From Gardnerella vaginalis 1500E (GTDB lineage: Bacteria; Actinomycetota; Actinomycetes; Actinomycetales; Bifidobacteriaceae): DNA of 64,000 bases. The notes beneath the pieces are model-generated. The model searched no databases and was not told the DNA's origin. It was given only the letters and a program-made list of their open reading frames with translations. Positions 8,062-16,284 of this stretch are shown here, in pieces (positions within the stretch are counted from its first letter, which is position 1; every line of letters begins with the position of its first letter). The stretch covers positions 39,968-103,967 of the forward strand of contig NZ_ADES01000012.1 in the NCBI RefSeq assembly GCF_000263595.1, written 5' to 3'. The position numbers were made by a program, and so were the translations under genes.

Positions 8062-9828
8062 TCACATAGACACAGTGTAAAGCGAGTAGAAGTAAGCTTT
8101 CTGATTCATAAGATCCTCAAAGCTTCCGCGCTCAATAAGCTCGCCGCTTTTCATCACAAGAATCTCATCATATTGCTTAAGCGAATTAGCATCCAAGCGG
8201 TGAGTTACCACGAGTCGAAGAATTCCTTGCAAATCCAAGATAGATTGCGTTACATTCGCGCTCGTCTCGTTATCTAACGCGCTCGTTGCCTCATCAACCA
8301 GCAGAATCTCGGACTTTTTTAGCAAGCTTCGCGCAATAGCAATACGCTGCTTTTCGCCGCCAGAAAGATGACCGCCGTTCTCGCCGCACTGATAATCCTT
8401 GCCTTTAGCAGCAATCAAATCATCCAAACCAGCCAGGTGAATCACGCAATCCACTTCCGCATTCGGGAACGGCTTAAAAAGCGTAATATTATCTAAAATC
8501 GAAGCATCAAACATAAACACAGACTGCTGCATAAGAGTAGTCTTATCGTAAAGAGAACTCTTGCTCACATTGCTAAGCTCGTGATTATCCAACTTCACAC
8601 TACCTTCATAATCCTTGTAGTAGCCCATAAGCAGATTGATTAAACTACTCTTACCAGCTCCAGAAGGTCCTACTATTGCATAAGATTTTCCAGCTTGCAA
8701 AGTTAGATTTACATTTTTCAATACTTTATGATCCGCGTCATAAGCGTACGAAACATCGCGCAAAACAACGCTTTTAATAGAATCGTCAATGATCTCGCCA
8801 GAATCTTCCTTAGCGTTACTCATATAATCAGCCATCTTGCTAATAAGCTTCTTAGCGCCCTTCATCTCGCCAAGCATTTGCGGAAGAGTTGCAATAGGCT
8901 GAAGCACGCCATTCATCAAATTAGTGAAAGCTAACACCATTCCAGCAGTAATAACACCAATATGAGCGTTAACCATCCAAGCACCAATAAGCATCACGCC
9001 AAGCTGAGTTCCAAGACTTGAAATAGTACCAAGAGCAGAAACAGTAGTCATCGTTTTTTCGCGAAGATTCTTCGTATGCTCAAGCTCCATCGACTGATTC
9101 TGATAACGGTTAATAACCTCCTGCTCCGCCTTAAAACTCTTAATAACCGAAACGCCGTTCAAAACATCCTTCGTTAAGGCTGTATAAGACTCGTTAGACT
9201 TAGAAACCTGCTCCTCGCGAGTGGCAATTCCGTTAGCTGTAAGAATCGAGCACGCCATTGGAAGCACAGAAATAATAAGAGCAATAACAGTGAGCAATGG
9301 ACTATAATAAATCATAAGAGCCAGCGAACTTACAAGCATAAGAACGTCTTGAACAAAGTCAAAAATCTTCTTCAAATACTTTTCTTGAATACGCTCGCAA
9401 TCATTAGTAAGAACAGAAAGATACGTGCCGGAATTCGCAAGCGAAAAATCACTATAACTCTTTTTTAAAAGCTTCTTAATAACAGACTCTTTATACTGAT
9501 TCATTGCTTTTTCAAGAAAGCGAGGATACGCACTGCGCTTCAACGCGAAAATCAGGGAGATTGAAAGCATAAATGAAACGACAAGCAGCAAAATAGTAGT
9601 TAAAGAGAAGGATCCTTTGCCTGCCATATAGTCGAAAATAATTTGCAAAATCCAAGAAATAGCAGTGTAAATCATAGACAAGGCAATAAAAACTATCATC
9701 GAAAGAAAAGCTACAAGTTTGTTTTCCTTGAAAAATAGTTTTACGTAATTTTTTACGTCTGGATGTAGTTTGGATGATTGCTGATTCGCGGGCGATTGCT
9801 GATTTGCTGTATTGTCAGTTTTGTTCAT
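8062..9828 (-). CDS. ABC transporter, fused membrane and ATPase domains
   Basis: A 588-residue exporter-type half-transporter. Residues 30-330 hold six membrane helices of the type I exporter fold. The ATPase domain follows with Walker A GPSGAGKSS, signature LSGGEKQRIAIARSL and Walker B ILLVDEATSALD, all intact. Such proteins work as dimers, often exporting lipids, peptides or drugs. No partner gene is adjacent, so it is probably a homodimer. AGAGG precedes the ATG. The N-terminal 25 residues are Asn/Gln-rich, as in its neighbour at 4065. Substrate is not predictable. Confidence 0.85.
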   Translation of the reverse strand: MNKTDNTANQQSPANQQSSKLHPDVKNYVKLFFKENKLVAFLSMIVFIALSMIYTAISWILQIIFDYMAGKGSFSLTTILLLVVSFMLSISLIFALKRSAYPRFLEKAMNQYKESVIKKLLKKSYSDFSLANSGTYLSVLTNDCERIQEKYLKKIFDFVQDVLMLVSSLALMIYYSPLLTVIALIISVLPMACSILTANGIATREEQVSKSNESYTALTKDVLNGVSVIKSFKAEQEVINRYQNQSMELEHTKNLREKTMTTVSALGTISSLGTQLGVMLIGAWMVNAHIGVITAGMVLAFTNLMNGVLQPIATLPQMLGEMKGAKKLISKMADYMSNAKEDSGEIIDDSIKSVVLRDVSYAYDADHKVLKNVNLTLQAGKSYAIVGPSGAGKSSLINLLMGYYKDYEGSVKLDNHELSNVSKSSLYDKTTLMQQSVFMFDASILDNITLFKPFPNAEVDCVIHLAGLDDLIAAKGKDYQCGENGGHLSGGEKQRIAIARSLLKKSEILLVDEATSALDNETSANVTQSILDLQGILRLVVTHRLDANSLKQYDEILVMKSGELIERGSFEDLMNQKAYFYSLYTVSM

Positions 9829-10085
9829 TCTCGCTACCTCTCACTTCCTTTATATCTATTTGCTATTCTTGCTATTTTTACTATTTTTCGCTAATAGCAT
9901 TTTCGCAGCTAGCATTTTCGTTTCCATTTTGCCGATTCGCTCGCTACAAAGCATTGAAAGCTACACTATCATACTTATCCTGATTGGTCATGCTTATCTG
10001 CTTGATAACACCTATAAATGCTTAAACACACTTATACGTAATGCTTGCTAGAAATAATAAGCATAGAGTTAAAAAAAAAATCAAA

Positions 10086-10895
10086 TCAAATACGCAACAC
10101 CGCTTCAATACAAAGCTCAAGCGCATACGCTTTAGAATCCCCGCCCCAATTGCGCTCATCATAATTTTCAACATCGTGCAAAGTATCTGCAGTGTAAAGG
10201 ATCTCACCCCAAACAATCTCACGCATTTGTGCACACGCCGCTAAAGCAGAACACTCCATTTCAACAACCGCGCATCCCTCCTGCTTACGACTGGAAACTT
10301 TCCCCTTAGTTTCACGGAAGAACCCATCCGTAGTCCACGTTTTAACTTCATGATAAGGCAAATTATGCGCTTGCAAAGTTTGCAAAATAGCACGTCTCGA
10401 GCGCTCTGAAACATCAACATAACGACTTGGAGGCAAATAATGATAAGAAGTCCCCTCATCCCTTAAAGCTTTATACGGAACCAGAAAAACATTTTCCGCA
10501 TAATCAACTAGCGACCCACAAGAACCAGCACTAACAACTTCCCTAACGCCGTAAGAAATCAACCAATCTAAGATCTGAACAGCAGCAGGAGCGCCAACTG
10601 GAGCCTGTACTAAGCAGATTTTTTGCGTTTCTTCTTCTACTTCACTGCTTGCATCTTCCTTTACTTTTTTCTCTACTTTCTCTTCCAAAACATATATTGG
10701 ATATACTTTAGTTGCAGATTCAAAATTTGCTACAATCGTAGCTTTCCTGCTTAAAGCATACTGATCGATTTCATCGCCTAAGAAAGCAAAAACCGCTTTA
10801 GATGGAAGCTTAACAGAAATATTATCGTGATTTGGCATAATAACCGCACTTTTATCGGAATCATACTCTAAAATCGGCAAATCATATTCTGCCAT
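10086..10895 (-). CDS. Nucleoside phosphorylase family protein (uridine phosphorylase-like)
   Basis: A 269-residue protein of the PNP/UDP phosphorylase superfamily. It has the phosphate and ribose region AGSCGSLVDYAENVFLVP near residue 145 and the conserved VEMECSALAACAQ stretch near residue 220, whose Glu contacts ribose. The family cleaves nucleosides with phosphate to free base and ribose-1-phosphate for salvage. A Lys/Glu-rich insert at about residues 73-92 is unusual and probably a surface loop. Exact base specificity cannot be read. It is a single gene. Confidence 0.78.
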   Translation of the reverse strand: MAEYDLPILEYDSDKSAVIMPNHDNISVKLPSKAVFAFLGDEIDQYALSRKATIVANFESATKVYPIYVLEEKVEKKVKEDASSEVEEETQKICLVQAPVGAPAAVQILDWLISYGVREVVSAGSCGSLVDYAENVFLVPYKALRDEGTSYHYLPPSRYVDVSERSRRAILQTLQAHNLPYHEVKTWTTDGFFRETKGKVSSRKQEGCAVVEMECSALAACAQMREIVWGEILYTADTLHDVENYDERNWGGDSKAYALELCIEAVLRI

Positions 10896-11069
10896 ACAAT
10901 CAGCTCCTTCATAAGATCAGCTCCATCCTACAAGTAACTCAATCCTATACACAAATACACGCATTAGTACACGAAAATCACAAAGTAGCCAATCGAAATG
11001 AAGATTTTTGCTGTTTGCGGCAATTTTCTTCACTGGGCACATATGCAAACCAACAGACAGCCAATCACA

Positions 11070-11109
11070 AAGTGGCCAATCGATGCAAATTTACAACGAT
11101 TGGCCACTT
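11070..11109. repeat. Interspersed palindrome (REP-like), copy 3
   Basis: The same 13-base arms as the copy at 3763, with a near-identical loop (ATGCAAATTTACAA). It lies just after the LemA gene and could serve as its transcript end. Confidence 0.8.
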
Positions 11110-11136
11110 CATACACTACCCAGCTCAATATTCCAT

Positions 11137-11703
11137 CTAACTCAATATGCTGTCAATATTCTTCTTATCGTTTAAATCATCCTCGCTAAGAAAATCCATC
11201 TGCTTTATTCCGCTTAAGTTTGCAATAAGCGAAACTGGGAATGTAACAATATTTTGATTAAGCGTGCTGATATTACTATTGACGATTCTTTTTGCCGCCG
11301 CAAGCTGCTCATTTTCGTCGTTTATTTCTTCCTGCAAGTTCAAAAATTGTTCAGAAGACTTTAATTCCGGATAAGCTTCCGCCAAAGCAAAAATCTTCCC
11401 TATTGCATGATTCTGATTTTTGATTACCGAACTAGAATCCGCTGAACCCAATCCCTCTCTTAAACTAACCAAATCCACTAATGTTGTTTTTTCATACTTT
11501 GCAAACGACTGCGCAACTTTAAGCATTTGGCAAATCGTATCGTATCTTTTGGCGAGCGCAATATCAACGTTTTTCTGCGACTCTTCTATAATCACCCTAT
11601 ATTTTCTTAGCCTATTTAACGTGCCAATAAACCAGGCAATAAGCACTACAAGCACTATTGCAACACAAATTAGCACAGTGTTCTTATCCATAAAGTCACC
11701 CAT
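11137..11703 (-). CDS. lemA: LemA family protein
   Basis: A 188-residue LemA protein. One N-terminal membrane helix (residues 8-26, VLICVAIVLVVLIAWFIGT) is followed by a helical domain with the typical LRKYRVIIEESQKNVDIALAKRY opening and an NLQEEI.DENEQLAAAKRIVN..I closing block. AAAGGAG precedes the ATG at 11703. LemA proteins are widespread envelope proteins of unclear role, often paired with a membrane protein, as with the next gene upstream. The pair is probably one operon. Confidence 0.88.
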   Translation of the reverse strand: MGDFMDKNTVLICVAIVLVVLIAWFIGTLNRLRKYRVIIEESQKNVDIALAKRYDTICQMLKVAQSFAKYEKTTLVDLVSLREGLGSADSSSVIKNQNHAIGKIFALAEAYPELKSSEQFLNLQEEINDENEQLAAAKRIVNSNISTLNQNIVTFPVSLIANLSGIKQMDFLSEDDLNDKKNIDSILS

Positions 11704-11762
11704 AATGTCTCCTTTAGTTCTAGTATTTTCTAATTTTTCAATTCGCTAGTATTGCAATTTAC

Positions 11763-11815
11763 TAGTTTCTACTTTTGTAATTTCTACTTTTGCAATTTTT
11801 ACTTTTGTAATTTCT
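11763..11815. repeat. 15-base tandem repeat at the 3' end of the upstream gene
   Basis: Three and a half copies of a 15-base unit (TTTCTACTTTTGTAA with small changes). They overlap the last codons of the DUF3137-like gene. Confidence 0.7.
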
Positions 11816-12785
11816 CTCTAATTAAGTTAATTATTTCGTAATACTCAGCCAAAACATCTCTAAATCTTTCATATTCTCTTATTAAAGATAAGTTTTCTAC
11901 TCCAGATTCTCCTGGAGCACCGAATAAATACCAACCAGAGTCAAAAGCCGCAATAATATGCTCACCATCTAGGTATAAGCAAACTCGCATTCTTTTTTGC
12001 AAATTATTCAATATTTCTATAAAACTTGGATCTAATACCAGTTTTGTATAAAAATCGTCTGTAGAGAAGATTGAATACGAGTTATTAAAGTCAATGGATT
12101 CTGTTTGAACTTCGCTCTCCTCTTTTGTTTTTCTACCATAGTATCCATTTAGTTTTTGCCCCATAAAGCTCTTTCCAGTAACGGGGACGATTCTAATGTG
12201 GCCATTTATGTTGGTTTTTGAGTTTATTAATAAGACTTGCCCAATAAAATCCGTTTTTTTAACACTTTTTCCACTTTCGCTTCTAGAAAAGTGGATTGCT
12301 TGCATATTTGAAAATTCAGTTTTAAATTCATCGCCAAAAATTATGTGTTTACTTGAATAATACCTACTAGATATTGGCAGAAGATTATTAAAAATACTAC
12401 TGTCCATTCCTTCGGAATTGTTTAATACTGTTCCAGGCAGAATCGCATTCAAAATCGGCGTTAAAACATTATCCGAATATAGGGCATCTACATCAACCTT
12501 ATTATTTACAAAAAACTTACCTGCAAAGCAAACAACAAAAACAACTACTATTAGCAAATAATATTTGTAACGAGAGTAATCAATATTTGGAAAATAGTTA
12601 TACAAAGCGCCTAAAACCATTACTACCGGTATTAATGGAATTAGACGAACTGGATCAAAAGAATTATTTTTTACGCCTTCTTTTAAAGCGCTTAATTTTC
12701 CTTGTATTTGGGGAGATTGTTCTATTCGCGCGAGTCTGTTTAAAACTTCTGGATTTGTAAATACGCTACCATATTTTACATTCAT
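11799..12785 (-). CDS. DUF3137-like membrane protein, partner of LemA
   Basis: A 328-residue protein with two adjacent membrane segments near residues 48-64 and 72-92, followed by a domain of about 230 residues resembling DUF3137 (VLTPILNAILPGT, then IIFGDEFKTEFSNMQAIHFS and a closing RMRVCLYLDGEHIIAAF). DUF3137 proteins are often encoded next to LemA; the family match is by resemblance and unsure. It lies upstream of lemA on the same strand, 95 bases apart, and is probably co-transcribed. Function unknown; an envelope role is likely. Confidence 0.65.
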   Translation of the reverse strand: MNVKYGSVFTNPEVLNRLARIEQSPQIQGKLSALKEGVKNNSFDPVRLIPLIPVVMVLGALYNYFPNIDYSRYKYYLLIVVVFVVCFAGKFFVNNKVDVDALYSDNVLTPILNAILPGTVLNNSEGMDSSIFNNLLPISSRYYSSKHIIFGDEFKTEFSNMQAIHFSRSESGKSVKKTDFIGQVLLINSKTNINGHIRIVPVTGKSFMGQKLNGYYGRKTKEESEVQTESIDFNNSYSIFSTDDFYTKLVLDPSFIEILNNLQKRMRVCLYLDGEHIIAAFDSGWYLFGAPGESGVENLSLIREYERFRDVLAEYYEIINLIREKLQK

Positions 12786-12786
12786 G

Positions 12787-13207
12787 TCATCTCCCTTTTA
12801 TAAAACCGCAGCAATCAATTTCTGAAAACTCAATAAAACCAGCTGACTTATAAAAAGCAATAGTTTTTTCAGTGCAATCCGTAGTCAACTGAATTTGACG
12901 AACGTTAGGATAATAATCCACAATCGCTTTTAACAAAGCAGACCCTATCCCCTGCCTTTGGTACTCAGGCAAAACGAGAATATCCTGAATAAAAAACAAC
13001 CGTGTACCCGTCACCAACAGCCCTAATAATGCCAACTAGCTCATCATTTTTATAAGCAGCTAAAACCTTGAGCGAATTATTAAAACCATTTTCCAAAGCA
13101 ACTAAATCATCTGTGTACGCAGACCAACCAACGGAATCATACAGCCTTGGAATATCTTTGCTATTATACTTTTTGTACTCTTTTATTTGCACGTCTGTTA
13201 AATTCAT
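12787..13207 (-). pseudogene. GNAT acetyltransferase, frameshifted copy 1
   Basis: Residue for residue this matches the intact acetyltransferase at 15741-16166, but the frame breaks in the middle. The first 69 or so codons read from ATG 13207; the remainder, including the acetyl-CoA loop QRQGIGSALL, continues in another frame. The cause is one extra A in the run at 12991-12996, where the intact copy reads AAGAA. The 3' end abuts the DUF3137-like start, so readthrough into that operon is possible. It is either dead, phase-variable, or a base-calling error in a homopolymer. Confidence 0.85.
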
Positions 13208-13315
13208 TTACAACAACGCCTCCGAATACTGTGAAATCAACGTTGAAACCCTAAATTTTCTAGCGTAATAACTCAGTATATCAAGTCTCCTATCTCTTTA
13301 ACATAGGACTTTAAT

Positions 13316-13372
13316 GCGCCAACTGCACCAGTGTCCAAAAACAGGCAAAATCAGACACTCGCGCAGAAAAAG
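13316..13372. repeat. Second interspersed repeat, single copy
   Basis: CTGCACCAGTGTCCAAAAA, GGCAAAATCAGACACTCGCG and CAGAAA match the units at 3815-3945. Otherwise 13208-13384 shows nothing coding. Confidence 0.6.
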
Positions 13373-13384
13373 GAGTACATATCA

Positions 13385-13437
13385 AAGTTTGACAAACACA
13401 AATCAAGTTTGACAAACACAAATCCATTCGCTATAGT
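13385..13437 (+). promoter_or_regulatory. Promoter with duplicated -35 region for the cysK leader
   Basis: A perfect 20-base direct repeat occupies 13385-13404 and 13405-13424. Each copy carries TTGACA, at 13389 and 13409. The second TTGACA lies 17 bases from TATAGT at 13432-13437, an almost consensus promoter. Transcription should begin near 13444, about 30 bases before the leader peptide. The upstream duplicate could be an activator site or a spare -35. Confidence 0.75.
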
Positions 13438-13475
13438 CTTCACTTATCACCATTTCGACGAGTAAAGGAGTGCAC

Positions 13476-13562
13476 ATGTATCATACAAATATGATGACAA
13501 ATTGTTGTTGTAACGTATGCTGTTGCGCATTTCTTAATCGAAATGATGTTTGCAAACACTAA
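13476..13562 (+). CDS. Cysteine-rich leader peptide of an attenuator
   Basis: A 28-codon open frame with a strong ribosome site (AAAGGAG) 5 bases before the ATG. It encodes MYHTNMMTNCCCNVCCCAFL and eight more residues, with seven cysteines, six of them in two consecutive triplets (codons 10-12 and 15-17). A hairpin and a rho-independent terminator follow before cysK, 290 bases downstream. Such an arrangement is the classic design of a leader peptide that senses charged tRNA-Cys: stalled ribosomes at the Cys codons would favour readthrough when cysteine is scarce. Cysteine-responsive polycysteine leader ORFs are known in mycobacteria. The regulation is inferred. Confidence 0.82.
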   Translation: MYHTNMMTNCCCNVCCCAFLNRNDVCKH

Positions 13563-13578
13563 GTATGCATCATCTAGC

Positions 13579-13609
13579 CTGTGTTAAAAGCATTTACATT
13601 AAAACACAG
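13579..13609 (+). promoter_or_regulatory. Hairpin between leader peptide and terminator
   Basis: CTGTGTT at 13579-13585 can pair with AACACAG at 13603-13609. The second arm also carries ACAGC, which can compete for GCTGT of the terminator, so it may belong to alternative folds of the attenuator. Confidence 0.5.
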
Positions 13610-13622
13610 CAAATTACGATTC

Positions 13623-13649
13623 AAGAAACAGCGCGCTGTTTCTTTTTTT
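13623..13649 (+). terminator. Rho-independent terminator (attenuator) upstream of cysK
   Basis: A 10-base stem, AAGAAACAGC with GCTGTTTCTT and only GC between the arms, runs directly into TTTTTTT. It lies 60 bases after the leader stop and 200 before the cysK start, so most transcripts would stop here unless it is disrupted. Confidence 0.85.
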
Positions 13650-13848
13650 ATGCCAAAATTCGAATATAAAATCTTAAAAAGATAACAATCTAATACGGAT
13701 TAGATATTAAACAGATAAATGGCATCTTCAGAAACAACTAATAAAACGGTAGTCGCTTTACTAATAAAAATTGTTTTTAAAAATTAAAAACAAATCAAAT
13801 TAAACAAAACAAAAAAACAAGTAAAACAAACAAGTAAGGGGAAATATT

Positions 13849-14781
13849 ATGTCTAACATCTACAAGTCCGTGCAAGAACTCGTAGGCCACACTCCACTTC
13901 TGGAGCTTACTCACATTGAAAAAGAGTACAATCTAGCAGCAAAAATACTTGTAAAACTCGAATACTTCAACCCAGCAGGCTCCGTAAAAGACCGCATTGC
14001 AAAACAGATGATCGAAGAAGCAGAAAACGCAGGCACGCTTAAACCAGGCTCAGTAATTGTTGAGCCAACTTCTGGAAATACTGGCATCGGTCTTTCAATG
14101 ATTGCTCAAACAAAAGGATACAAAAGCATTATTGTTATGCCAGAAAGCATGTCTATTGAACGCCGAAAACTTATGAAAGCATACGGCTCCGAACTCGTGC
14201 TCACACCAGCTAAAGATGGAATGAAAGGCGCAATTGCCAAAGCAAAGGAAATCGTTGAAAACACGCCAAACGCGTGGACTCCAGGACAGTTTACTAATCA
14301 AGCAAACGTGCACGCGCACTACAAAACAACCGGTCCAGAAATTTGGCAAGACACTGACGGAAACGTGGATATTCTCATTGCTGGCGTTGGAACAGGCGGC
14401 ACAATCACCGGTACTGGCACTTATTTAAAGGAACAAAATCCGCATCTGGAAGTAATCGCAGTAGAACCAGCCGACTCCCCTGTGCTCGCAGGCGGCAAGC
14501 CAGGAGCACACAAGATTCAAGGAATCGGCGCAGGATTCGTGCCGGACGTCCTCAACCAAAACATTTATGATCGCATTGTTCACGTAACGAATGAAGACGC
14601 AATCGAAAACGGCAAGCTTATAAGCAAAAAAGAAGGCGTCCTCGTAGGTATTTCTTCCGGAGCAGCAGTTTGGACAGCAATTCAAGAAGCAAAAAGAGAA
14701 GAAAACGCTGGCAAAACCATCGTTGCAATACTTCCAGATTCCGGAGATCGCTACTTGTCAACGCCTTTGTTTGCAGAATAA
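13849..14781 (+). CDS. cysK: Cysteine synthase A
   Basis: A 310-residue PLP enzyme, O-acetylserine sulfhydrylase, making cysteine from O-acetylserine and sulfide. The PLP lysine is K47 in NPAGSVKDRIAK. The substrate loop PTSGNTGIG is near residue 68, the phosphate-binding GTGGTITGTG near residue 178, and the C-terminal PDSGDRYLST is conserved. AAGGGG precedes the ATG. It lies downstream of a leader peptide and terminator and is followed at 115 bases by serine acetyltransferase, so the two pathway steps are together. Length is normal and no damage is seen. Confidence 0.96.
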   Translation: MSNIYKSVQELVGHTPLLELTHIEKEYNLAAKILVKLEYFNPAGSVKDRIAKQMIEEAENAGTLKPGSVIVEPTSGNTGIGLSMIAQTKGYKSIIVMPESMSIERRKLMKAYGSELVLTPAKDGMKGAIAKAKEIVENTPNAWTPGQFTNQANVHAHYKTTGPEIWQDTDGNVDILIAGVGTGGTITGTGTYLKEQNPHLEVIAVEPADSPVLAGGKPGAHKIQGIGAGFVPDVLNQNIYDRIVHVTNEDAIENGKLISKKEGVLVGISSGAAVWTAIQEAKREENAGKTIVAILPDSGDRYLSTPLFAE

Positions 14782-14816
14782 TGCTATGCAATAATGATAA
14801 TAATAAATGATGTTTT

Positions 14817-14853
14817 GAAAGTGCGTTTTTAGTAGATTTACAAGCGCACTTTC
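14817..14853 (+). promoter_or_regulatory. Inverted repeat between cysK and cysE
   Basis: GAAAGTGCG at 14817-14825 pairs with CGCACTTTC at 14845-14853. There is no T-run after it, so it is more likely an mRNA-stabilising or weak pausing hairpin than a full terminator. Confidence 0.5.
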
Positions 14854-14896
14854 GAACACTCGAATAAAACAAGCAAGAGAATAATAGGAGAAATGT

Positions 14897-15736
14897 ATGA
14901 GTGATCGCCTTGACCTTATAAATCAACTCAACTCAATTCACGATTCAGACATAAGGCAAGCTACATTCATACCTAATTACCGCAATATTATTGCACTCAT
15001 ACATGCGACTCAGTCTCTACTTTTGCCTGAGTTGCATGTGCGCAATTTAAGCAACGATACTACGCAACTCAATATTAGTTTGAATACTGTTACTTCAAAC
15101 GCTTTGGACACTATAGAACGCATTATATTCCACGAACTTCAATCCTACACAAACGACGCAGTTAAAATTCGAGAAACTTGCAATCAATTTATAAATACTC
15201 TTCCTACAATTAAAAAGTTACTTTTAACAGATATTCAAGCCATGTATGAAGGCGATCCTGCTTGCACAAGCAAAGTAGAAGTCACACTCGCATACCCAGG
15301 TTTTTATGCAATGCTTATTCACCGCACAGCTCACGCACTCTACGAACTTAACGTACCGCTAATTCCTAGACTTATGAGCGAATATGCACACAGAAAAACT
15401 GGAATTGACATTCATCCAGGAGCAAAAATTGGCGCATATTTTTGCATTGATCACGGAACTGGCATTGTAATCGGCGAAACAACTGTAATCGGCGAGCATG
15501 TTAAGCTTTACCAAGGCGTAACGCTGGGTGCAAAAAGTTTTGCGCTAGACGAGGATGGGAATCCTGTAAAAGGCGGAAAGCGGCATCCAAATATTGGAAA
15601 TAATGTTGTAATTTACGCGAACGCAACAATCTTAGGCGGAGAAACCACAATAGGAAGCGGAAGTATAATCGCAGCAAACGCGTGGATAAACCGCAGCATT
15701 CCTGCAAACACAACCTACCACTTCCCTAAAGCATAA
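14897..15736 (+). CDS. cysE: Serine O-acetyltransferase
   Basis: A 279-residue enzyme making O-acetylserine from serine and acetyl-CoA, the substrate of CysK. An N-terminal helical domain (to about residue 160) precedes a left-handed beta-helix with hexapeptide repeats (GIDIHPGAKIGAYFCIDHG, IVIGETTVIGEHVKLYQGV, IGNNVVIYANATILGG). The catalytic His-Asp environment around CIDHGTG is intact. AGGAG precedes the start. It probably forms an operon with cysK and so shares the leader attenuator. The C-terminal tail is short. Confidence 0.93.
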   Translation: MSDRLDLINQLNSIHDSDIRQATFIPNYRNIIALIHATQSLLLPELHVRNLSNDTTQLNISLNTVTSNALDTIERIIFHELQSYTNDAVKIRETCNQFINTLPTIKKLLLTDIQAMYEGDPACTSKVEVTLAYPGFYAMLIHRTAHALYELNVPLIPRLMSEYAHRKTGIDIHPGAKIGAYFCIDHGTGIVIGETTVIGEHVKLYQGVTLGAKSFALDEDGNPVKGGKRHPNIGNNVVIYANATILGGETTIGSGSIIAANAWINRSIPANTTYHFPKA

Positions 15737-15740
15737 TACG

Positions 15741-16166
15741 CTATAATGCTCTGTCTTTTATAAAACCGCAGCACTCGATTTCTGATAACTCAATAAAACC
15801 AGCAGATTTATAAAAAGCAATAGTTTTTTCAGTACAATCCGTGGTTAATTGAATTTGACGAACATTAGGATAACAATCCACAATCGCCTTTAACAAAGCA
15901 GAGCCTATTCCCTGCCTTTGATACTCTGGCAAAACAAGAATATCCTGAATAAGAACAACAGTGTATCCATCGCCAACAGCTCTAGCAATTCCAACCAGCT
16001 CGTCATTTTTATACGCAGCTAAAACCTTGAGCGAATTGTTAAAGCCATTTTCTAAAGCAACTAAATCATCTGTATACGAAGACCAACCAACAGAATCATA
16101 TAGTCTTAAAATATCTTCGCCATTATATTTTTCGTACTCTTTTATTTGAACATCTGCTAGATTCAT
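15741..16166 (-). CDS. GNAT acetyltransferase, intact copy 2
   Basis: A 141-residue GCN5-type acetyltransferase. The acetyl-CoA loop is QRQGIGSALL near residue 85, preceded by the beta4 strand VVLIQDILVLPEY, with the later TTDCTEKTIAFYKSAGF block. It resembles small GNATs acting on amines or peptides; the substrate is not known. It is convergent with cysE, stops 4 bases apart. A nearly identical but frameshifted copy lies at 12787-13207, so the two copies flank the cysteine genes. Confidence 0.85.
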   Translation of the reverse strand: MNLADVQIKEYEKYNGEDILRLYDSVGWSSYTDDLVALENGFNNSLKVLAAYKNDELVGIARAVGDGYTVVLIQDILVLPEYQRQGIGSALLKAIVDCYPNVRQIQLTTDCTEKTIAFYKSAGFIELSEIECCGFIKDRAL

Positions 16167-16284
16167 TTACAATAACACCTCGCAAAACATAGCAAAAGTG
16201 CGCGATCTAAAACGTAAGAACGTAAGAACGCGCACTAATAATAATACTTAATAACAGATGCAACCGCTACAACAGCTACAACAG

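Noticed and set aside
13068..13268. Plus-strand 66-codon frame opposite the GNAT pseudogene
   Set aside because: A similar antisense frame occurs opposite the intact GNAT gene, so it is a shadow of the coding strand.
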